DNA from: Marinicellulosiphila megalodicopiae
GTDB taxonomy: Bacteria; Pseudomonadota; Gammaproteobacteria; Pseudomonadales; Natronospirillaceae
Length of the DNA: 64,000 nucleotides
NCBI RefSeq assembly: GCF_045862395.1
Contig: NZ_AP023087.1
Span: 2,046,001 to 2,110,000 of the forward strand
Reading direction: 5' to 3'
The stretch's first letter is position 1. Each line of letters starts with the position of its first letter. Below are positions 36,147-44,901 of this stretch, in pieces. The translations under genes were made by a program, and so were the position numbers. The notes beneath the pieces were generated by a model. It was not told the origin of the DNA and made no database searches. It was given only the letters and a program-made list of their open reading frames with translations.

Positions 36147-38867
36147 AATAGTATCGCGACAAATTTTAAAACGTTCTTTAAGTGGTGCGCGCACTTCATC
36201 TGAAATAGGTCCCAGTGAATACCATTGTCTTGTCAGTTCATCTAATTGCTCGCGTACGGTATCAGACTGTCCAAAATCATTTTTTAAACGCTCAACCTGT
36301 AAATGCATTCTTAATGCTTGTTCAGCAGTTGGGGATTCAATATTGGCTAATATCTCCATACGTATGCAGATTTCATTTAACGTCGAGGCGCAGTGGTCAA
36401 TTTCTGTGATGGAATTTTCTAAAACTCGATCCACACGAGACTGAAAACCAATAATATCATAAGGTAAATTTTGAATATTGTTGCTGTCTTGTTGTAGTTG
36501 TTCTTTTAAATGATCATAACTGGATTCATTTAGCCAAGCTTCTTCACAAGCTTCGACGTCTTTTGCCAGTTTTTCAAGATTGATCCATTTTTCTTCTTGT
36601 TTAGATAAACGTAATTGGCGATTCTTTTTAATGATTGCATCCGCTGCTGCTCGAAAGCGATTTTGTGTGGTTTCAATGGATGGTTTTGGAATCATTCCCA
36701 CTTGCTTGTATTCTTCTTGTAGGGCTTCAGCTACATTTAAATCAAGAGTATCAGCGGCTAAAAGCGCTTCTAATTTGTCACAGATTTCGTTGGCTGCATT
36801 TAAATTGTCTTGTAGCTGTTTTTTAAATTCTTTTGATTGTGCATTACGTTTTTCAAATACAGCATCGCAATTTTTACGAAATTCTTCCCATAGTTTTTGT
36901 TCCGTTTTACGCTCAATTAACCCAACATTTTTCCATTGTTGTTGTAATGATTTAATGGTTTCAACAGATTCGCGTGCATTCTCGATTGTGATGGCTTCTT
37001 CGGCTTTTTTAATTAAATTTTCTTTAATTAATTGATTGTCTGCAAATTCCACGTCCAATTGTTTTTGAATATTTTGAATGCATTCATTAAATTGCTTTTG
37101 TACTTTTTGCGAAGCAGAGCGTTCAACAGGTGAGTAGGACTGCCATTGTTCTTTTGCTGCACGTAATAACTTAATAACCTGTTTGAAATCTGCACCTGAC
37201 CAGTTCATACCAGCAATATATTCTTGTAACTGTAAAACCATCTGTTCGCGTTTTTCTAAATTGGTTTTACGTAATTGTCCAACTTCATCAAAAAATGATT
37301 TGCACGGAGCATAGGCTTTTTGTGCGTGTTCATTAAATTGCTCCCAAAGTTCTTGATGTTTATCAGAAGAGCCTTGGCTTAATTGTTTCCATTGAGTTTG
37401 TAGATCTTTTACTTTGTTGGCTAATAATTCTGGATTAATGCCGCAATTAATCAGTTTTTCCATTTTAGCAATTAACTCAAGCTTTTTAGGTTCGGTGGCG
37501 TATTCGTGCCAGTCCTGTAATTTAGCAAGCTTCTCATTAAATTCTTCAAGCTTTTTGTTTAACATAGCAGGGGCTTTATCAAGATCGATTTTTTCTAATT
37601 GATCTTCAATGCCTTTATTAATGCCAGCAGAACGACGAACTTGGCCGTTATTAATGGCAGAAAAGCCACGTCTAAATAAATTAAATAATTCATCAATTGC
37701 CGCTTTTTGTTCCGCTTTTTGCTCTTTGAAGGCTTTTTTGCGCTCAAAAATGGCATGTTGAGCTTTGACAATGCTTTCGTGGTTTGACTGTTTGATTTCA
37801 GCAGGTAAAGACTTAAACCAAGTTTCTAACTCGGCACTTGCTTGAGACTCATTAATGTTTTGTTCAACAAATTTTGAAACCAAACGAGAAAGTGTGTTTT
37901 CTGCTTCAGCAAAATTTTGCAAGCGTTGTAATTGTTTAACCGCCGATTCTGAAAGATTTTCTTTTAATGTGTCGACAAATAAATGTTGTAATGCTTCAAA
38001 AGCTTCGTCGTTTTGATTGTCTAATAAATCTAGGCAGGCGTTTTTGCATGTTTCAACTAATTGAGTTTCTTTTTCGTTATCCAAAGTCTCAACTTCTTCA
38101 ATGACTAATTCAACAGGTTGTTGTGTTTGCTTGTCTTGTTTGGCTGTTTGTTTTTCTTCTAATTCAAAGATTGTATTTTCACAGATCAATTTAGCCTGTT
38201 CAAATTGTTCTAATTGTGAGGTGCTTGGATGAAAACGGGCATCACTATGATCGATATACTGCTGCCAAGTTTGAATTAATAATTCTAGTTTCGCTTCAAA
38301 TTGAGGGGCATAAGTGCTGCTGGCTAATTTAGTTAGGGACTCTAAATTATGTGCAACTTGATTTTGTATTTCTAATAATGCTTGTTCAGCTTGAGTATGT
38401 AGGTTTACTTTTTCTTGAGCGGCACGGTAAATGGTTTTGTCTTTACCTTTAGTTGCGCTCAATAATGTTTCAAAGGATTTAATGTCAGTTAATTGATTAA
38501 ACGCATGGGTTCTGGATTTTGCAGTCAATCCTTCTTGAGCAAATTGCAAAAATAATTTTTCATTGGCGTTCGGGCATAATTGGGTTAATGCCTCTTTGTT
38601 ATCAAGTAATAATCCAATTTGTAATAATCGATCAATTTGAGAAATGTTTTGTTTGATGTCGCTGATGCTGATTTTGTCTTCATTGCATAATGTCACGATA
38701 CGCAGGCATAATTGTTTTTCTTGTTGGGTGCTGCTTGCATGAATTAATTTAGAAAATAATTCCTCGCTGTTATCGATATCATTAATTGAAACTTCTTTAA
38801 TAACAGGGGCTTTTTTTGCAGGGGTGTCTTTAGCGGTTTTACGTTTTCTAAAAAGTGAAAAAATCAT
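36138..38867 (-). CDS. DUF349 domain-containing protein, intact copy
   Basis: This 909-residue, largely helical, probably cytoplasmic protein has a basic N-terminus (MIFSLFRKRKTAK). Repeated DUF349-type helical hairpins run from about residue 380 to 800, with strings such as LQTQWKQL, LQQQWKNVG and WEEFRKNCDAVFEKR. It is Gln-, Glu- and Lys-rich with strong coiled-coil character. Related large proteins are widespread in gammaproteobacteria but the function is not established to my knowledge. It is divergent from sbcB, and a truncated paralogue lies at 39.7-40.7 kb. Confidence 0.8.
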   Translation of the reverse strand: MIFSLFRKRKTAKDTPAKKAPVIKEVSINDIDNSEELFSKLIHASSTQQEKQLCLRIVTLCNEDKISISDIKQNISQIDRLLQIGLLLDNKEALTQLCPNANEKLFLQFAQEGLTAKSRTHAFNQLTDIKSFETLLSATKGKDKTIYRAAQEKVNLHTQAEQALLEIQNQVAHNLESLTKLASSTYAPQFEAKLELLIQTWQQYIDHSDARFHPSTSQLEQFEQAKLICENTIFELEEKQTAKQDKQTQQPVELVIEEVETLDNEKETQLVETCKNACLDLLDNQNDEAFEALQHLFVDTLKENLSESAVKQLQRLQNFAEAENTLSRLVSKFVEQNINESQASAELETWFKSLPAEIKQSNHESIVKAQHAIFERKKAFKEQKAEQKAAIDELFNLFRRGFSAINNGQVRRSAGINKGIEDQLEKIDLDKAPAMLNKKLEEFNEKLAKLQDWHEYATEPKKLELIAKMEKLINCGINPELLANKVKDLQTQWKQLSQGSSDKHQELWEQFNEHAQKAYAPCKSFFDEVGQLRKTNLEKREQMVLQLQEYIAGMNWSGADFKQVIKLLRAAKEQWQSYSPVERSASQKVQKQFNECIQNIQKQLDVEFADNQLIKENLIKKAEEAITIENARESVETIKSLQQQWKNVGLIERKTEQKLWEEFRKNCDAVFEKRNAQSKEFKKQLQDNLNAANEICDKLEALLAADTLDLNVAEALQEEYKQVGMIPKPSIETTQNRFRAAADAIIKKNRQLRLSKQEEKWINLEKLAKDVEACEEAWLNESSYDHLKEQLQQDSNNIQNLPYDIIGFQSRVDRVLENSITEIDHCASTLNEICIRMEILANIESPTAEQALRMHLQVERLKNDFGQSDTVREQLDELTRQWYSLGPISDEVRAPLKERFKICRDTIIE

Positions 38868-39152
38868 GAAGATTGTCCTAAGTGTCCCAAGTCGTTAAAC
38901 TGGAAATAATTTAAAATTAAATTGGCAGTGTTGCCATTGTTTTGAGTATTGAGCGTTGTTATAAATAAAAATATTCAAAATTAAGTATAAAAGTGCTTAA
39001 AAGCGCTTAAAAAATACTGAATGTCCCTAAAAACACAATAAATACGCAAGTAATCAAGTTTACCTTATTCCGATAAAAGGTAAAGACACCTGATGATAAC
39101 TAAGTCTTTTTAGTGGGATATATTTAGTAAAACTAACTCATTTGGAGTATGC
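38868..39152. other. Divergent intergenic region of the duplicated pair, copy 1
   Basis: This 285-bp region is related to 40676-40927. Both share the first 40 bp next to the DUF349 start and a TTTACCTT/AAGGTA-type inverted repeat, and differ elsewhere. Confidence 0.7.
39059..39084. promoter_or_regulatory. Inverted repeat upstream of sbcB, copy 1
   Basis: TTTACCTT (39059-39066) and AAGGTAAA (39077-39084) form a perfect 8-bp inverted repeat. A degenerate version is kept in the second copy (40834-40857), although the surrounding sequence has diverged. It could be an operator or a transcript hairpin. Confidence 0.45.
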
Positions 39153-39713
39153 ATGAACCAACCCACTATGTTGTGGTACGACTATGAAACCTTTGGTGCC
39201 AAAGTCAGACAAGATAAACCTGCACAAATCGCGATGATTCGCACCGATTTAGATTTAAATATTATTGAAGAACCGATTAATATTTTTTGCAAGCCCGACG
39301 CGGACATGGTGCCATCTCCAATGGCTTGTTTAATTACAGGTATTTCACCACAATTAGCCAAACAAAAAGGCGTTCCCGAGCCCGAATTTGCAAGACTGAT
39401 TTACGAGCAAATGATGCGTCCACAAACCTGTGTGGTCGGTTATAACTCCATTCGTTTTGATGATGAAATCGGGCGATTTTTATTTTATCGTAATTTTTTT
39501 GATCCCTATGCACGCGAGTTTAAAAATGGTAATTCGCGCTGGGACTTATGATGCGGTAAGTGAGGTCAAAGGCACGATCGAATTTGCAAAAAAAATTAAA
39601 CAAGCTCAGCCTAAATTATACGAGTTTGCATTTTCAAAACACAGCAAAGATAGCATTAGTGAATTATTAAATGTCGTAAGCTTAGAGCCAGTTGTGCATC
39701 TCTCTGGTATGTT
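39153..39713 (+). pseudogene. Truncated sbcB duplicate
   Basis: The first 396 bases match the intact sbcB at 40928 almost base for base. At 39547/39548 a deletion equal to 131 bp of the intact gene (41323-41453) breaks the frame, giving a stop at 39549-39551. The homology resumes out of frame with DAVSEVKG and continues to about 39713 (SGMF). There it joins the 3'-truncated DUF349 copy. The last two thirds of the gene are lost, so no working exonuclease is expected. The residual 132-residue frame keeps the first catalytic DYE motif only. Confidence 0.9.
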
Positions 39714-40675
39714 TTTTCATCTTCTGCAAAGCTTTGTAAACTTTCAAGTTCTTTGATGGCTGAGTCTGATAAATTCTCTTTAAATGTCTCAACAAATAAA
39801 AGCTGCAGAGCTTCAAAAGCCTCGTCGTTTTGATTGTCTATTAAATCAAGGCAGGCATTTTTGCAGGTTTCAATTAATTGCGTTTCTTTATCGTTATCAA
39901 ATTTGCTAACGGCTTCAGCTACCGGTTCATCTGGAGTATTGCTTGGTTGAATTGGTTGCGCTTCTTGTATTTCAAAAATGGTGTTTTCACAGGCTAATTT
40001 AGCTTGATCAAATTGTTTAAGCTGAGCTTGGCTTGGATGAAAACGAGTATCTTCGTGCTCAATATGTTGTTGCCAAGTTTGAATTAATAATTCCAGTTTC
40101 GCTTCATACTGAGGGGCATAGGTACTGGTTGCTAACTTGTTGATGGATTCTAAGCTGTGTGCAACTTGATTTTGAATGTCCAGTAAGGCTTCTTTTTCTT
40201 GATTATATTGATTGACTTTTTCTTGAGCGGCTCGGTAAATGGTTTTGTCTTTACCTTTGCTTTGGCTCATTAATGTTTCAAACGATTCAATTTGACTTAA
40301 ACGATTAAACGATTGAGATCTGGATTTAGCCGTAAATCCTTCTTGGGCAAATTGTAAGAATAACTTTTCATTGGCAGTGGGGCATAATTGAGATAACGCG
40401 TCGGTATTTTCAATCAATAATGCAATTTGCAACACATGCTCGATTTGTGAAATGTTTTGCTTGATTTTAATGGTGCTGATTTTACCTTCATTGCATAACA
40501 TAGCGATACGGATGCATAATTGTTTTTCTTGTTTCTGACTGTTTAAGTGAATTAATTTTGAAAATAATACATCGCTGTTTTCCATTTCATTTATGGATGG
40601 TTCAGCATTTATTGGTTTTTTTGCTGCTGCGATTTCTTTAGCTTGTTTAGGTTTTTTGAAAAGTGAAAAAATCAT
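39714..40675 (-). pseudogene. Truncated DUF349 duplicate
   Basis: The reading frame 39656-40675 (339 codons) matches the N-terminal third of the intact DUF349 protein (36138-38867), roughly 70 percent identical by eye; both start MIFSLF and share LFLQFAQEG and KGKDKTIYRAAQEKVN. It stops being homologous near SFAEDEK. It then reads antisense through the truncated sbcB copy to a chance stop at 39656. The repeated helical DUF349 part is missing. It may still be expressed, but is best treated as a remnant. Confidence 0.88.
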
Positions 40676-40833
40676 GTAGATTGTCCTAAGTGTCCCAAGT
40701 GGTTAAACTGGAAATAAAATTTAAATAATTTCCTTTAGTGCGTGTAAACTATTTCGATTTAATATTTGGCTAAAAAGCACTTAAAAGCTTTAAAAAACCA
40801 CTGATTTTCCAATAAAATACACAAGATATCAAG

Positions 40834-40857
40834 TTTACCTTATTCCATTAAAAGGTA
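40834..40857. promoter_or_regulatory. Inverted repeat upstream of sbcB, copy 2
   Basis: TTTACCTT (40834-40841) with AAGGTA (40852-40857) is the second, partly degenerate copy of the inverted repeat at 39059-39084. It lies about 70 bp before intact sbcB. Confidence 0.4.
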
Positions 40858-40927
40858 CAGCTGAGACTGACTCTGTACAACTTTTTAGGCGGCAAAAACG
40901 CGCATTTCTAACTCAATTGGAGTATGT

Positions 40928-42376
40928 ATGAACCAACCCACTATGTTGTGGTATGACTATGAAACCTTTGGTGCCAAAGTCAGACAAGATAAACCTGCAC
41001 AAATCGCGATGATTCGCACCGATTTAGATTTAAATATTATTGAAGAACCGATTAATATTTTTTGCAAGCCCGACGCAGACATGGTGCCATCTCCAATGGC
41101 TTGTTTAATTACAGGTATTTCACCACAATTAGCCAAACAAAAAGGCGTACCCGAACCTGAATTTGCAAGACTGATTTACGAGCAAATGATGCGTCCCCAA
41201 ACCTGTGTGGTGGGTTACAACTCCATTCGTTTTGATGATGAAATCGGGCGCTTTTTATTTTACCGTAACTTTTTTGATCCTTATTCACGTGAATTTAAAA
41301 ACGGCAATTCACGTTGGGACTTATTAGATGTCACTAGATTGTGTTATGCACTTCGCCCAGAAGGCATCATATGGCCAAAAGGCGACAACGACTTAACGAC
41401 ATTCAAATTAGATCGTTTGTGTCCTGCTAATGGCATCGAGCACGAAAATGCCCATGACGCGGTAAGTGACGTAAAAGCCACTATCGAATTTGCCAAAAAA
41501 ATCAAACAAGCTCAGCCCAAACTATACGACTTTGCCTTTTCAAAACGCAGCAAACATGCGGTAAGTGAATTATTAAATGTCGGCAGTTTTGAGCCAATTG
41601 TCCATGTTTCGGGTATGTTTCCTGTTGAAAATGGTTGTTTAAGTGTCATTGTGCCATTAGCGACGAATCCTAATAATCAAAACGAAGTGATTTGCTGGGA
41701 CTTAACTAAAAACTGCGATGAATTAAAATCATTAACTATTTACGAATTAAAAGTGCGTCTGTTTCAAAAAACAAGTGAGTTGCAAGAAGGTGAGCAACGC
41801 ATAGGTATAAAAGGTGTACACATAAATAAGTGTCCCATAATTGCGCCAATGAATGTGTTAAACGAACAATCGGCATTACGCCTAGGCCTAAATTTACCTG
41901 CTATAAAAGCAGAGCTAGAAAAATTAAAATCCTTAAAAATTCAAAAAAAGATCATTGAATTATATTCAACGCCAGCCAAATTTGATCCGTTAGAAGCGCA
42001 ACAAGATTTGTATAACGGATTTATCTCTTATGCGGATCGCGCCAAATTAAATCAATGCTTGCAGTTTGACGAACACAACTTAGCCAATCCATTGTTTGAA
42101 TTTGACGATCAACGCTTAACGGATTTATTATTGTTGTATCGAGGCAAACACTACCCAAACTCATTAAAACAAGACGAAGTGGTTAAATGGCGTAAGTACT
42201 TAATACAAGCATTTAACCAAAGTGACGTAGGCTCAAGTTTAAGTATTGAACAAGCCTTACAAGAAACCATCGAACTAAAAGCATTGCATCCTGACGTAAC
42301 CGTTTTGGATGAAGTATTACAATATTTAGATACCTTGCAAATTCAACGAGCGGAAATTTTAAACCATGCAAACTAA
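40928..42376 (+). CDS. sbcB: Exodeoxyribonuclease I
   Basis: This 482-residue 3'-5' single-strand DNA exonuclease acts in recombination and mismatch repair. It has the DEDDh fold: D10 and E12 in YDYETFG, and HDAVSDVKATIEFA containing the catalytic His and Asp. The SH3-like and helical C-terminal regions are present, and length equals that of E. coli ExoI. TTGGAG precedes the start. Its 3' end overlaps the next gene by 11 bp. This is the intact copy; the other lies at 39153. Confidence 0.97.
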   Translation: MNQPTMLWYDYETFGAKVRQDKPAQIAMIRTDLDLNIIEEPINIFCKPDADMVPSPMACLITGISPQLAKQKGVPEPEFARLIYEQMMRPQTCVVGYNSIRFDDEIGRFLFYRNFFDPYSREFKNGNSRWDLLDVTRLCYALRPEGIIWPKGDNDLTTFKLDRLCPANGIEHENAHDAVSDVKATIEFAKKIKQAQPKLYDFAFSKRSKHAVSELLNVGSFEPIVHVSGMFPVENGCLSVIVPLATNPNNQNEVICWDLTKNCDELKSLTIYELKVRLFQKTSELQEGEQRIGIKGVHINKCPIIAPMNVLNEQSALRLGLNLPAIKAELEKLKSLKIQKKIIELYSTPAKFDPLEAQQDLYNGFISYADRAKLNQCLQFDEHNLANPLFEFDDQRLTDLLLLYRGKHYPNSLKQDEVVKWRKYLIQAFNQSDVGSSLSIEQALQETIELKALHPDVTVLDEVLQYLDTLQIQRAEILNHAN

Positions 42377-43493
42377 CCCTATTTTAACGATTCTGTGTGT
42401 CGCTCAACTTGTATTAGTAGGTTGTCAAACCACTCAAGTTCAACAAAAAGTAGAGCCTGAAATAGAAGCCATTACGCCAGATGTTCAAGAACCTCAAAAA
42501 CCATTAGTGATTGTCACGCCAACAGTGGAACCCAAAACCATCACCCTAGGTTTTGTGGGTGACATTCTTTTAGCAGGCTCTGCAAAAAATACGTTAGTTA
42601 AAAATGGCTATGACTTTCCATTTGTGAATTTACAATCCACATTAGATCAAAGCGATATATTATTTGGAAACTTAGAAGGGCCGTTAACCAACTTTGATGA
42701 AATCTACATCGAAAAAACCTACGCCTTTCGCTCAGACCCACAACCAACTGCCCAAGCATTATCCAAAGCAGGCTTTGATGTCGTCAGCCTAGCCAACAAC
42801 CATGCACTGGATTATGGCTGGCAAGGATTAAGTGACACACAAAACGTATTAGATGAAGTTAACATTCAATACGTAGGGGCAGGGGCAAATAAAACAGAAG
42901 CAAGAGCGCCGGTTATTATTGAAAAAGAAGGCATTAAAATAGGCTATTTAGCGTACAACAATACCTTCCCAAAAGAGTTCTGGGCAACCGATGAAAGCTT
43001 TGGTGTGGCATACGGTAAACAATCGGAATTTTTACAAGATATAAAAAAGCTTGCCTTAATCAGTGACATTCAAATCATATCGTTTCACTGGGGCGTAGAA
43101 GGCAGCACCAACTTACGCGGCTACCAAACCGACTTTGCTAGAGCCGCCATAGATGCAGGGGCCGACATAGTAGTAGGGCATCACCCTCATGTGTTACAAG
43201 CCATCGAAAAATACAACGATGGTTTAATTTTATATTCAATTGGTAACTTTACCTTTGGTACATACGGTCGATTGGCGCAAACATCGGGCATGTTTAATGT
43301 TGAAGTGACTAAAGAGGAAGTGGTTTCAATGAATATGACGGGTATTAATATTTATAATAAAGACGTGCATTTTCAGCCTACTTTGTTGGGTGAAGATGAG
43401 ATGCAGAGTTTGTTTGATCAGTTGGATGGGTTGAGCTTGCCGCTGGGGACTGAGTTGGGGTTGGTTGAAGGGAAGTTGGTATTAGGGTTTTGA
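42366..43493 (+). CDS. CapA-family lipoprotein (PGA_cap metallophosphatase-like)
   Basis: This 375-residue predicted lipoprotein has a lipobox ending at C20 (LVGC) and a short Pro/Glu-rich linker. A calcineurin-like CapA domain follows from about residue 58: GFVGDILLAGSA, FGNLEGPLT, SLANNHALDYG, HWGVEG and VVGHHPHVLQ. Relatives take part in poly-gamma-glutamate capsule synthesis, but many bacteria carry stand-alone copies of unknown role and no capB or capC is seen here. It overlaps sbcB by 11 bp and is probably co-transcribed with it. Confidence 0.88.
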   Translation: MQTNPILTILCVAQLVLVGCQTTQVQQKVEPEIEAITPDVQEPQKPLVIVTPTVEPKTITLGFVGDILLAGSAKNTLVKNGYDFPFVNLQSTLDQSDILFGNLEGPLTNFDEIYIEKTYAFRSDPQPTAQALSKAGFDVVSLANNHALDYGWQGLSDTQNVLDEVNIQYVGAGANKTEARAPVIIEKEGIKIGYLAYNNTFPKEFWATDESFGVAYGKQSEFLQDIKKLALISDIQIISFHWGVEGSTNLRGYQTDFARAAIDAGADIVVGHHPHVLQAIEKYNDGLILYSIGNFTFGTYGRLAQTSGMFNVEVTKEEVVSMNMTGINIYNKDVHFQPTLLGEDEMQSLFDQLDGLSLPLGTELGLVEGKLVLGF

Positions 43494-43620
43494 TTTGAAA
43501 TTATTAGAAGTTAAAACTTACTATTATTTATTTGGTCACTAAGTCTGATGGAATATTAGATTCTAAAGCCATTTTATAAATGAGAGTTTACTTTGTAAAT
43601 TTATTAAAGGGTGACAATAT

Positions 43621-44901
43621 ATGGAAACTGAAAAAGACATTAACTTAGAATGTGATCTAGCTTTTTTAAAGCCAGGTACTACTAATTGGCAGGCGCTAAC
43701 AGATGGAACTTTATTGTTTTTGAAGGAGCCCAAATTAGAGGCAACCAGAGAGCTTGATAGTGACGAAAAGAATCAAGTGAAAAAGAATAAACAACATTTA
43801 AATGACATACTTTTGAAATCCTTGCAGTTGCCTAATTTATCATTTTTTGCGGGTAGTGGCACTTCATTGGGGGAAGTGGGTGGTCCTAGTATGTGGGATC
43901 TTTGGGAAAAAGCAATGCTCGAAGTTAACTTTATTGATGATGCTATTGGCAATAAAAGAATTACGAAAGATGCTCAAGAAGTTTTAGATTTAGTTAAATA
44001 CTCAGAAATGCAAAATCCAAATATTGAGCATTTTTTATCTAAATGTGATGCATACCTTTCATTTAATGAAGATGATCAAATCGTTAGTGCTTTTCTTAAC
44101 AAGGTTAAAAAAATAATTTTGGATGAATGTTCCTCATTTTTAAGTTCGCAAACTAATGATATTTCTGCGTATCAAAGTTTATTGCAAAAATTAGCTCGCC
44201 GAAGAGTACGAGATCCCCGTCTTAAAGTATTTACAACTAATTACGATATGTGTTTTGAAACGGCCGCTTCTAATTTAGGAATGATGGTAGTTGATGGGTT
44301 TTCTTATACAAGAACTCGCCGTTTTGATGGGAGTTATTTTAATTATGATGTAGTAAGAAGGGAGAGCGAAGATCATGAATTTATTGAAGGTGTGATGCAT
44401 TTATATAAACTTCATGGGTCAGTTAGTTGGGAACGAAAAGGCAATGATATTATAGAATCTAGTTCACCAGAACCTGATAAGGCTGTTTTGATTTATCCAG
44501 CCAAAGGTAAGTATCAACAAGCATTTGTTCAGCCTCATTTAGAGCTATTATCTCGATTTTTAGAGTCCCTTAGAAAGCCAAATACATGTTTAATATTGGC
44601 TGGATTTGGCTTTAATGATGATCATTTATCTGAACCTATAATTTCGGCAATAAAATCTAACCCTAGTTTGAAATTGATAATCGCTGATTTTAAAGCTTAT
44701 GAAAATATTACATCTCCATCTTCAAAAGTAAGCCCATATTGGACAGAACTGTCGCAATTGGCTCAGCAAGGTTACGATATCCATTTTATTAATGGATCAT
44801 TTAATAAGTTTGTTTCTTTAATACCTCATTTAAGGTCGCTTACACCAGCAGAACAACTAGCTAAAGCAGTGAAGCAACAGGTAAATAATTATGGATCTTA
44901 A
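43621..44901 (+). CDS. SIR2-domain protein of a SIR2-HerA defence pair
   Basis: This 426-residue protein has a SIR2-like Rossmann domain: FAGSGTS (residues 76-82) for the NAD-binding loop, TTNYD (205-209), and LHGS with H265. A late GFGFNDDH (328-335) is common in SIR2 effectors of defence systems. It overlaps a HerA-type ATPase by 11 bp. SIR2-HerA pairs (also called Nezha) are reported antiphage systems in which SIR2 degrades NAD+ or acts as nuclease in a large complex with HerA. The NAD-binding Asn and His appear intact. The N-terminal 70 residues are unassigned. Confidence 0.85.
   Translation: METEKDINLECDLAFLKPGTTNWQALTDGTLLFLKEPKLEATRELDSDEKNQVKKNKQHLNDILLKSLQLPNLSFFAGSGTSLGEVGGPSMWDLWEKAMLEVNFIDDAIGNKRITKDAQEVLDLVKYSEMQNPNIEHFLSKCDAYLSFNEDDQIVSAFLNKVKKIILDECSSFLSSQTNDISAYQSLLQKLARRRVRDPRLKVFTTNYDMCFETAASNLGMMVVDGFSYTRTRRFDGSYFNYDVVRRESEDHEFIEGVMHLYKLHGSVSWERKGNDIIESSSPEPDKAVLIYPAKGKYQQAFVQPHLELLSRFLESLRKPNTCLILAGFGFNDDHLSEPIISAIKSNPSLKLIIADFKAYENITSPSSKVSPYWTELSQLAQQGYDIHFINGSFNKFVSLIPHLRSLTPAEQLAKAVKQQVNNYGS

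Noticed and set aside
39153..40675. Inner sbcB and DUF349 copies as an assembly artefact
   Set aside because: The copies differ from the intact genes at many positions, and each has its own deletion, so they are real diverged DNA.
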